The notes beneath the pieces were generated by a model that had not been told where the DNA came from, did no database searches, and saw only the letters and a program-made list of their open reading frames with translations. The translations under genes and the position numbers were made by a program. 64,000 nt of DNA from Lathyrus oleraceus (taxonomy: Eukaryota > Streptophyta > Magnoliopsida > Fabales > Fabaceae), in the NCBI RefSeq assembly GCF_024323335.1, contig NC_066584.1, positions 268,080,344-268,144,343 of the forward strand, written 5' to 3'. Positions within the stretch are counted from its first letter, which is position 1. Every line of letters begins with the position of its first letter. This document shows positions 1 to 8,712 of this stretch, piece by piece.

Positions 1-854
1 TTTGGTTAATCATACAAAATCTCTAACATGCATTAACACCAAAAAATTTATTGCCTGACCTCAGATAGTTGTGACTTCTACATAAGTCCAATTACGATTG
101 CTTAACATAGAGCTAAATTTGACCCCAAAGGCATAACATTCTAGTAAGTGAGATTGTAAGTTTCCCATATTTCATGGTATTGTGTGGAAACTTGGCGTTT
201 TTTTCTTCCTATGGAAGATGTCTTGGTTCAAGGATCCATGCTTGTGAATAAATGGTTGAGTGTTCTCCAAAAAATGACTTAATCAATTGAAAAGAAAAAC
301 ACCACTAACATATAATTTAACCTTGACTAACATTTGACTAACTCTTATTAATATTGCTTTACTTCCAAGTCATTTACTTTATGCAATTTAATTTCTAAGT
401 CATTTATCATTCATTGTCATTTACATACCATTAAACTTATTTTTGTTTATGCCATTTTCCTTTTGCTCATTTGAGCCATATATTATGATTGTATATATTG
501 GTTTGTGCTCGTGGTCTTAGGACCTTAAAACACCTAATAAACAGCAAAAACCTTAAAAAATGTTTGGTGGATTGTTGATCTTGATATGAACTTTTGGACT
601 TAGGATTTGGCAACAATCCATATGCAAAAGGACTTGACCAATGCCAACATTTTGAGACCAAGTTATTATGAATTGAGCCTTCATCTGATGAAAGTATTGG
701 GATTCACTTGAACTCATCTGCTACATAGTCTTGATGCAACTGTTATTTTGATCTTGTGTCTAATATCTTATTCTGAGTTAAACAATGAATATTTCATTTG
801 ATACATAAGAAGACAAAGAAGACTGCTAGCTATGGGATTTCTTGCTTGTATGTG
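1..854 (+). repeat. Fragment of an Ogre-type LTR (G), host of element F
   Basis: From about base 10 this stretch closely resembles 15730-16510 of F's LTR, and the reverse complement of 20560-21340 in solo LTR B. Shared blocks include CTAACATGCATTAACAC near the start and a later block around CCTTAAAA...AATAAACA. It runs up to 854, where a new LTR begins with TGTAAGACC. I read it as part of an older LTR of the same family, plus orientation, interrupted by F and cut on the left by the window edge. No gene is visible. The short open frames here have no family resemblance. Confidence 0.7.
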
Positions 855-919
855 TGTAAGACCTCAATTTTGACCCTAAGATCCCTCATGCTATCACATC
901 ATATGCATTGGCATTGGGT
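855..919 (+). mobile_element. 5' LTR of Ogre-like element F, first 65 bp
   Basis: The segment begins TGTAAGACCTCAATTTTG and continues with CCTAAGATCCCTCATG. These are the same terminal bases seen, reversed, at the outer ends of B (28519) and of O1's LTRs (41374 and 61374). It stops abruptly at about 919, where A's leader begins. The LTR resumes at 13667. Compared with the uninterrupted relative B, about 480 bp of F's LTR is missing between the two parts, so a deletion came with, or after, A's insertion. Confidence 0.75.
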
Positions 920-1665
920 TGCACTGCCTGGAGAGAAATTCACTAAGGAATATAATACAAGACCAAAACTCTGCTCCAGAAAACCGGGTTGGTTGGAGGT
1001 TAAGGTTTCCTGAATTTAGCCCGCCCCTCACTGGTAGGTTCTAAGAACAGAAGTTCGTCAGCTTCAGCCCTTCAGTCGCGAATAATACGTTTACCACTGA
1101 AGGTTTGGTATTATTACAGGACAAAAGACCTCCATTGACTCCCCTAAACAGGACATCCTAATAGAAAGTTCCCAGTCTCGGGATCCTCGGATTGAGCAGC
1201 GAGAATGCGCCCACCAGAGCTAACATAATCACGTCTCGGAGGAGAGGCCTCGACTGAGTTCTCGGGAAATGGTCACCAGAGTCGACGATTTCTAGAGGAA
1301 CATCCTGCCGTTATGGAACACCCGTAAGACATAATATATCCAAAAGAAACCTCGTCTGGGTGTGGTTCTTCACGAACGACTTAACGTAGCAACACGCCAC
1401 GCAAGCCTCATGATTATCCACTCTAAAACCTGTGTGTACACTCATGCCTGGGTAATGGGCTTATCTCTCATAGAACACCCCATTCCAACAAACAAACAAA
1501 CAGATCCAACAGATACAGCAGATGCATGCAAGCAGGTAAGCAAATAAAGGTACAAAAGCATGAACACCCAATAAACAAGAAATCACACAAGCTAGGAGGG
1601 ACTCGCTTAGGGAAGATGGACCAGCAAGAGGTCAACTTCTTTCAATCCCCAGCAGAGTCGCCAGC
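920..1665 (-). repeat. Extra PBS-plus-leader copy outside A's left LTR
   Basis: This is a near-copy of 11181-11926. Read on the minus strand it begins GC, then the PBS TGGCGACTCTGCTGGGGA (1663-1646), then about 730 bp of leader. A normal 3' LTR should be followed by flanking DNA. Here the LTR continues into internal element sequence, which is what a tandem LTR-internal-LTR-internal array looks like after truncation. The identity ends at GGTTGCACTGCC, where F's LTR sequence meets it with a few bases of microhomology. Confidence 0.8.
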
Positions 1666-3413
1666 TGTCGCAACCTGAAAAATATAGTGCGCGAAAAAAC
1701 AACCGGCGAAAGAAAATGACAGAAGAGTCGCCACCGTGCGTTATTCATCCCAAAGGAGGGAAAGGAAACGCTCGAAGTTAACCTGAAAAAGGAAAGGACA
1801 AGACGGGGTCTTGCAACCAAATCTTAGGTTCAGGAGTCGGTTATGCGAAGGGAAGGTATTAGCACCCCTACGCATCCGTAGTACTCTACGGGATCCACTT
1901 TTGTAATTCTTGTCTAAAGGGTGTGGGTTTATCTAATGTGTTATTTACTAAAAAAAAGGGGGTTAAATGAAAATGACTCGCGCGGATGTCGCATCCACTG
2001 CATACGTATCTCATCTGAATATCAGAATCAGAGTCTTCGTAGCTCGGCTACCTAGGGGTTAAGGGTAATTGTGCTCGCTAAGACATCGCGTCTTATGCCT
2101 ACGTATCTGATCTGGCCTGAGAATCAGAGCAAAACATAGTTCGGCTAACTATGGGGTTATGGATTGGGTTTTGGACGAACGACGTCACTACGCAATCTAC
2201 CGGATGCTGGACCTTTGGAGACTTACTCGCCTGTAGTAGAAGGAGTTAACGTGTTGCTTTGGGTTTTAGGGTTTGGGATGCTCAAGGGCAAAAAGACAGT
2301 CCTTGACGAAGGAACCGCGCTACCTGCAGGGATACGAACACATACAAAACAAACATGTATAAAGTAAATGTGCCAACAAGGGGCTCAGAAGTAAATAAAC
2401 AAAAGAAAACAAATGCCTCCTATCGAGGTCTTCCAGCTAAGAAAGCGATAAAATGCGGAAAAGAGGTAAAAGTACCACACGGATAAAGATCCGAAGTAAC
2501 AGCAATTAAAGGAGTAAGAAACCCAGGGATCTCCCAAGCTAATGCCATCAAAGAAAGGTGAGTCAGTACAGGTAATCGGAATGAACCTCCAGGGGGTATC
2601 CCACAAATAAAGTGGGAAAACCACGCAAACCATCTCTGCAAGAGTCTGTGAGCCCTCACAAAAACTCAACAAAAGGGTTAGTGAAACACGATAAGCATTT
2701 TTTTTATGGATAACAGTATGGTTTCAGAAACCTCAAACCCTGTGGCATACATTTCAGAAATCATGCGATTAAACATTCAAGGCATAGGTTTCACCCATTC
2801 ATGCATAATTAAACCCGTGGGCAAAAACATAATGAAATATATCCATCATACCTCATACATTCAGATGATCCAAATTAAGAGCATAAAATCATGGGAATGA
2901 GGCAAACCTGATGGGAGAGACCGGTTGAAATCAAATGGCACGGCTGGGTTTGCAAGGCAATGTTAGGGTTTGCGTGAGATGAAAGTGTGTGAGTCAGATT
3001 GAATTTTTCAGAGCTGCCTGGGGGTTGCTCTGAGTTCTCTATCAGGTTTCTCTCCAGGTTTTGTCAAGGGTTTTGTTTCAAGGAAACCTCAGAGTATTTT
3101 GCTTGTCTTCCTTTTTCTGTCTGATCTCCCTCTTTTATAACCTGATTTTCATGGCTTTGTGGGCTCAAATGAGAGAGGTCCAAGTCCAAGTTTTTTCTAT
3201 TATATTTTATTTATTTATTTATTTTTATTTTTATTTATTTTTGTAAAAAATTACTATTATTTTTTTTTTCGTTTTATTTTTCTTTATTTTTTTTAATTTA
3301 ATTAATTTTTTTTTTAAAAGTTTCTTGGATCTAATTCTGATTGACATGATGAAATGCAATATGAAATGCTAAATGAATGCATGAATGAGGAGGGCAAATT
3401 TTGGGGTGTTACA
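1666..3413 (-). repeat. Left LTR of element A (1,748 bp)
   Basis: On the minus strand it starts TGTAACACCCC at 3413 and ends TTGCGACA at 1666, matching 11927-13666. It holds a TATA-type box (TTATAAAAGA, 3140-3131), a low-complexity A-rich tract (plus-strand T runs, 3190-3330), the conserved block with GGTATTAGCACCCC on the plus strand (about 1855), and a PBS-like 9-mer at 1725-1733. Its start is directly preceded by the polypurine tract, so it is the LTR downstream of pol. Confidence 0.85.
3131..3140 (-). promoter_or_regulatory. TATA-type box, left LTR of A
   Basis: TTATAAAAGA on the minus strand, inside a block that aligns with D's LTR around 29290-29330 and with A's right LTR at 13388-13400. 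Conservation of position between two families supports a core promoter. No transcript evidence is available here. Confidence 0.5.
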
Positions 3414-3426
3414 GCTTCCCCTATTC
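3414..3426 (-). other. Polypurine tract of A
   Basis: On the minus strand AATAGGGGAAGC directly precedes the LTR start TGTAACACC. A purine run touching the downstream LTR is the usual plus-strand primer of Ty3/gypsy elements. O1 has the comparable AATAGGGGCATC at its own LTR. Confidence 0.75.
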
Positions 3427-3569
3427 AATCATCAACTAACCCGAGTAGGATGAAAGCGAACAACTTATCAGACAAACGGGGTGAGCTGTGATTGAATACC
3501 AAAGACAGACCGAAAATTTGCGCTCCGAGAACACCACAAAAACGCGGAAATACACCGCGTTGTTTATTT

Positions 3570-3910
3570 TTCTTCCGATCCTCTGGCTGGATCTGAATCA
3601 GTCTTCTGGCTTAATCTGGAGTTTCGATCCTCTGGCTGAACCTATACTCAATTTAGTCCTCTGGTTGGATATTAATTTTGATCCTCGGGCTGGATACGAT
3701 TTTGATCTTCTGGCTAGATCTTCTTCGATCTTCTGGCTAGATCTCCTTCGTTTCGATTCTCTGGCTGAATCTATTTCCTTTGATTCTCTGGCTGAATCTA
3801 CTTCGATCTTCTGGCTAGATCTGAATTGTTGTGATTTTCGATCTTTTGGCTAGATCTTCTTTGTTTCGATTCTTCGGCTGAATCTACTTCGATCTTCTGG
3901 CTAGATCTGG
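3570..3910 (-). repeat. Degenerate short tandem array in A's 3' untranslated region
   Basis: About a dozen variants of a roughly 25-30 bp unit. The plus-strand core is TTCTGGCTAGATCT or TTCTCTGGCTGAATCT. Units differ by substitutions and small length changes. It lies between the polypurine tract and the 52-bp array. The 120-residue plus-strand open frame across it is a by-product of the repeat and not a gene. Confidence 0.8.
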
Positions 3911-4149
3911 ATTGTTTTGATGATAAATTCCCATCATTAGGATCCCGCATCTGAGGCATGCGCTGGTTGACCCTCTTTTGAAATCTACACCCAACCTTCA
4001 TATTAGATATGCAGCTTCGAGAATATTCCACTTTTGGGCTTCGTACATATTCTTCGGGCTAGAACATGTTGTAACGACTCCTCAATTAGACTTGGGCTTG
4101 CTGGGGAAATAAAGCTTGTAGGCGACTTCACTAGGGAATCTTCAAATTG

Positions 4150-4500
4150 AGCCTTAGGCTGGCTTACTGGAACACGATTCTCAGGCTGAATCTTCGAAAT
4201 GACCCTCAGGCTGGAACACTGGAACACGATTCTCAGGCAGAATCTTCGAAATGACCCTCAGGCTGGAACACTGGAACACGATTCTCAGGCTGAATCTTCG
4301 AAATGACCCTCAGGCTGGATCGCTGGAACACGATTCTCAGGCTGAATCTTCAAAATGAACCTCAGGCCGAATCACTGGAAAACGATTCTCAGGCTGAATC
4401 TTCGAAATGACCCTCAGGCTGAATCACTGGAAAACGATTCTCAGGCTGAATCTTCAAAACGACCCTCAGGCTGGATCACTCACGCTTGATCCTCTGGCTG
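4150..4500 (-). repeat. 52-bp tandem array in A's 3' untranslated region
   Basis: The marker GAATCTTCGAAATGACC (or a one-base variant) starts at 4188, 4240, 4292, 4344, 4396 and 4448, an exact 52-bp spacing six times. Units differ at only a few bases, so the array is recent. Tandem arrays in the 3' untranslated region of Ogre elements are known to seed satellite DNA in pea and relatives. Confidence 0.92.
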
Positions 4501-5656
4501 GATCTCATGACCTTGGTTGTAAACTAATTCTTCAGTCTGCTTAGAAGAACCTGTTTATCAACTTATGTGTATGCTTGATATGATATGCATGCAAATGAAA
4601 ATGTTATGCATGGTGTAAAAAGAAATCTGCTTGGGGAAGCAAACTCCGGTAGGGAACAGATCGCTGTATCAATCCTTGAATGCTCTGTGGGGAATGATCC
4701 GTCTGCCGGGACCAATGAGCCACCAAAAATAAATTGGCTGCTTAAAAAGTTGACCTTGCGGGGGGAGTATCAACTATGGAAACTTTGTTCGACGAGGCTC
4801 TGTGGGGAAAACACTTCCTGGGGAAATGTCGTAGGAAACGACCTTTGTTGGGGATATGAACTTGCTAATCGCCCTCAAGCTGGGGATTAACAAATCTGTT
4901 AAAAATAATCTGCTGGGGAATGAGATGAACACTCGGAACACCACCCTCTCATCTGTTGGTTATGCAACCACTCCGCTGTTGCTAGGAAGATACAGTTTGA
5001 CACTGTCAACTCCGCTGGGGATATATAGTCTGGATACTGTCAACTCTGCTGGGGAACATGCTCTGCTGAGGAGAGACTTTGTCAACTGCTTGGGGATGAG
5101 GATTCATGACTTGGCATCCGGTTCCTATGACCTGCAACCAAAAATACACGTATGCCTTGGGGAATTACTCGGTTTGAATTCACCGTCCGGGATTAAGCAC
5201 ATTCAAAGCAATTTTAAATGTTTTCCTGTGCAAATCATCTGCAAAAGCCACCATTATATTCAAATGCAATATGTTTTATCAAAAATTCAGACATTTTTGC
5301 AAACATACTGATAAATGAAACATAGAAGGGCTCTTTAACTGAATTATTCGACTCTTACTAGGGAGAAAATTTGTGCCAAGAATAGGCGAGTATATTAGGA
5401 AGCTGATCCCTGAAAAGAGGTGATCGCTATAAATTAAACAAAAGAAAACTATCCTAATGGCAATGTGGAAACGGGGTCCCACTGAGTTTCGACTCTGCTA
5501 TGGCTCGTATGTCCTCAAGACGCTCTGCTCATCTTGCTTTCTGAAGTGGATGATTAGTCGATCTTTAACCTTCGAAGATTTCCGGATTGAATGAAACGGT
5601 GATATAACACTGATGAACTCAGATCACAGTCATTCGCTTATTCCCTAACTTTTGCC
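4501..5656 (-). other. A's 3' untranslated region with PBS-complementary motifs
   Basis: No gene is seen. On the plus strand (antisense to A) this stretch repeats variants of ACTCTGCTGGGGAA, for example around 4980-5110 (CTCCGCTGGGGATA, CTCTGCTGGGGAAC). In A's own RNA these read as TTCCCCAGCAGAGT, the complement of A's PBS. About twelve such motifs lie between 4620 and 5165. The 101- and 151-residue plus-strand frames here are artefacts of the repeated motif. Confidence 0.7.
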
Positions 5657-5847
5657 TGGATCGCCCCCTTTTCGGGTTTTCAATCCACCGGGATACCCAT
5701 TTTTGCCTGAGCTGCCCTTTTGGGTTTTCGACTCACCGGGTGTACTCTTTTTTATATCCCTAATTTTTGCCCGAACCTCTTTATTCTTTTTTTTTTTGGT
5801 TCGTCGGGATGCCCTTTTTTGCCTGGACTATTCTTTTTATCGTCCAG
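5657..5847 (-). other. Four-hairpin array after A's integrase stop codon
   Basis: In minus-strand order the stems are CTGGAC/GTCCAG (5847-5823), CGAACC/GGTTCG (5803-5772), TGAG/CTCA (5735-5708) and TGGAT/ATCCA (5687-5657). Each is followed by GGCAAAAA or a close variant. The last two loops contain AACCCRAAAAGGG, itself able to pair CCC with GGG. The same array occurs after the integrase of D and O1 with different but still complementary stems. Confidence 0.75.
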
Positions 5848-5857
5848 CGGGTCTATT

Positions 5858-6130
5858 TTATGCGTAGTATTTTTTTTTAACTGCGTCTGAGTTAATAGGG
5901 GACGGGAATCCTTCGCCATCCATGGTTGTTAGCATCAAAGCTCCGCCATAGAAAATCCTCTTAACCACATACGGACCCTCATAGTTCGGTGTCCATTTTC
6001 CCCTGTGATCTGTGTTAGGAGGAAGAAATCTTTTGAGTACCAATTCACCGACTTGATACCCCCGAGGGCGCACTTTCTGACCAAATGCTTTCTTCATTCG
6101 TCTCTGACCGAGATACGTCAATTCTGGGTA
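5858..6130 (-). pseudogene. Integrase C-terminal remnant of A
   Basis: The frame reads RRMKKAFGQKVRP, then GELVLKRFLPP, KWTPNYEGPYVVKR and GGALMLTTMDGEG, ending VKKKYYA. This is the chromodomain-free C-terminal tail seen complete in O1 (46240-45999) and D. The zinc-binding HHCC region and the D,D,E catalytic core are absent. At about 6130 the sequence jumps directly into the end of RNase H, a deletion of about 1.1 kb relative to D and O1. It cannot encode an active integrase. Confidence 0.85.
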
Positions 6131-7242
6131 CGTAGTTCCAGCATAGCACCTTAATCATCGAAGACAAGGTAAACAAAGCATCAGCAAATTGGTTTTCTTC
6201 AAAAGAAAGTCAACAATCTTCTCGTGTAGTCTCTGTAAGGAGCCAGATGAGGCTGAGGTGTATACCATTTCCCGTTGGTTTGATTGATGACCAAAGCTGA
6301 ACCCCCGTATACATCCAGGGTTTTAATCTGTATATTGACGACTTCCTCAAGTCTTAGGATACAAGCTTCGTATTCGGCTTCATTGTTGGTGCAGGGAAAA
6401 GTTATTCTGGCACCAAATGGCATATGAACCCCCTTCTGGTGTGATCAACACTACACCAACTCCGCGACCATTGACGTGGACCGCCCCATCAAACATCATA
6501 ACCCATTTGGATTCAGGGTCAGGCCCCTCCTCCGAGAGTGGTTCCTCTCAATCTTTCGATTTGAGAAACATGATGTCCTCATTAAGAAAGTCAAACCTCA
6601 TAGGTTGGTAATCATCAATCGGTTGCTCTGCAAGATAGTCTGACAAGACACTTCCCTTGATGGCTTTTTGTGAAGTGTATTGGATGTCATACTCTGTCAG
6701 TATCATTTGTCACCTAGTAACCTTTCCGGTAAGTGCTGGCTTTTCAAAAATATACTTGACTGGATCCCTTTTTGATATCAATAGAGTCGTGTGAGTCAAC
6801 ATATACTGTCTTAGTCGGCGAGCAGCCCATGCCAAAGCGCGACAAGTTTTCTCGAGCAATGAGTATCTTTGTTCACAGTCAGTAAACTTTTGCTAAGGTA
6901 GTATATTGCATGCTCTTTTCGACCTGACTCGTCATGCTGACCGAGCACACAACCCATTGACCTTTCTAACACAGTCAAGTACATGATCAACGGTCTTTCC
7001 TCTCGGCCTGTAGACTTGCCCCGATCTTGATCTCTTTCTTGTCGTCTGCGGTACCAATGTTGACGGTCTCAATCACCTCCTGATAAGGTGTAATAGCTCG
7101 GTCCTCCTGTTTCAACAATCTGGCTAACCCTTCAGGCAATTCACAATCTTCCTCAACCCCTTCTTCGGCTTAATAGATAGGATTGTCGAAGTCATACTTG
7201 GCCATAGCAGTGTCGTTAGTAGTGAGATCCGGGTGGTCCGCT
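6131..7242 (-). pseudogene. RT N-terminal leader joined to RT C-terminus and RNase H of A
   Basis: From 7242 downward the start of pol is recognisable (AKYDFDNPIY, a stop codon, then EDCELPEGLARLL and a KKEIKIG motif). At about 7015-7022 it jumps to PLIMYLTVLERSMGCVLGQ, which lies beyond the polymerase palm in D and O1, so about 1 kb with the YVDD site is deleted. The rest is RNase H (FDGAVHVNG, NNEAEYEACI, YGGSALVINQ) with frameshifts and stops. Compared with D and O1 this is a non-functional fragment. The order and orientation show it was once part of A's pol. Confidence 0.85.
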
Positions 7243-7512
7243 CTGCATGATGGAGGATCATGCTTTACCTTAGAACGAGAGATTTTTTTTTGGAAAGAAA
7301 GAAGAAACGAAAAAAGAAACATTGCCATTTTTTTTGTAAAAGTAAAAAAACTGAAAGAAAGAGAACACAAAATTGTTTGCAAAAGCCGTCCTTTATTGAT
7401 GATAAAAATAATTGTGAAATGTAACTAAATGGATGGCCCTACAAATGAGCCGTTACACCTTGGGCAAAGTGTAAGACTTTATTATGCATGTAATAAAGGA
7501 AAACAATAAAAA
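7243..7512 (-). other. Intron-like gap between protease and pol in A
   Basis: A non-coding A/T-rich gap of about 270 bp separates the protease stop from the pol frame. It ends on the minus strand at CATCATGCAG (AG at 7243), matching the acceptor-like ends in D (33650) and O1 (49462). Ogre elements are known to splice an intron between protease and RT. I could not identify a convincing GT donor, so the 5' boundary is only the end of the protease frame. Confidence 0.5.
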
Positions 7513-8709
7513 TCACTCTTTCGGTAGAGTAACCCGGACGATTTTTTCAGACGACCAATTGTCGAGCTTTTCTCCCGGGACACACGGGCGAATCCAGCTA
7601 TCTAAGTCACAGTCGCTGTCAGCCTTGTCTTCATCTGCAACATTGACGATGTGGGGAGAAACCAAACCCCCGCTAGATAGAGTACCGGTTTCATTCTTCT
7701 GAGATCCCAGAGCATACCCCAATCCAAACTTGTCTTCTTTGATGACTGGCTCCACAAATTTTCCCCAGCCTTGGGCATTACCAGCTTTAACCACTTCGAC
7801 AACTTGCTTGTATGAAGAGATAGAAGTCCCGACCTTCTCAAACTCAGGTGAAAAGACAGCTTCGGGCGCGACCTCATTGATGTTTATGGCTTCGAAGCCC
7901 TGACACAGCATCTCGTGCATCTCGCCGTCCATCTCTACATACTTAAATGTAGACAGGTGGCTAACAAAAATATCCTCTTCACCACAGACATTGACGACCT
8001 GACCTTCTAGTTCATATTTGAGCTTCTGGTGGAGGGTAGAAGTAACAGCACCGGCAACATGAATCCAAGGCCGACCTAGCAGACAGCTGTAGGCAGGCTG
8101 GATATCCATCACATAAAAGGTACTCTTGAATACCTGCGGTCCAATCTTAATTGGCAACTCAACTTCGCCAAAGACAGCTCTCTTAGAGCCATCAAAAGCC
8201 CTCACAACTAAGTTACTTGGCCTCAGGATGGTGTCATCGCAATCCAACTTCATTAAGGCTTTCTTTGGAAGAACATTCAGAGAAGAGCCTGTATTAACCA
8301 AAACATGGGAAAGCGTCACCCCTTTGCACTCCATTGTGATATGCAAGGCTTTGTTGTGATTCCTGCCCTCAGATGTCAGGTCATTATCGGTGAAACCTAG
8401 CCCCCGGCTAGCGTTTACATTGGAAACTACCGACTCCAGCTGGTTAACAGTTATCTCTGGTGGAACATAAGCCATATTCAGTACTTTCAACAAGGCTGCT
8501 CTGTGCGCCTCAGAGCACAACAATAGTGAGAGAATGGAGATCTTTGAGGGTGTCTGATTTAGCTGGTCGACTACCTTGTAGTCACTTTTCTTGATAATCC
8601 TCATAAACTCATCCACTTCCTTCTCGAATGCGGTCTTAGGAGGATCTTCCTCAGTAGTAACCTCTTCGGCGGCCATCTGTTTCCCTTTAGCCTTGGCAGC
8701 TGCCTCGAC
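7513..8709 (-). pseudogene. Retroviral-type aspartic protease region of A
   Basis: The frame runs on from gag and covers MAAEEVTTEEDPP, a DYKVVDQLNQTPSKISILSL block, then VLVNTGSSLNVLP, FDGSKRAVFGEVELPIKIGP and GRPWIHVAGAVTSTLHQKLK. The family catalytic triplet DTG is NTG here (Asp to Asn), which should destroy protease activity. A stop codon at 8710-8712 separates it from the gag-side frame. Length and order match the protease half of O1's intact polyprotein. The C-terminal PCVPGEKLDNW is also kept in D. Confidence 0.88.
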
Positions 8710-8712
8710 TTA

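Noticed and set aside
920..3413. Reading the whole 2.49 kb repeat as one long LTR of A
   Set aside because: A PBS occurs inside it at 1646-1663, directly after a TGCGACA end as in D. The LTR therefore stops at 1666 and the rest is leader.
4150..4500. CRISPR-like array
   Set aside because: Units are contiguous 52-bp tandem copies without distinct spacers, in plant retrotransposon DNA.
4585..5311. Plus-strand frames of 101 and 151 residues
   Set aside because: They arise from the repeated CTGCTGGGGA motif (hence many LLG, CGE and WG residues) and have no start context or homology.
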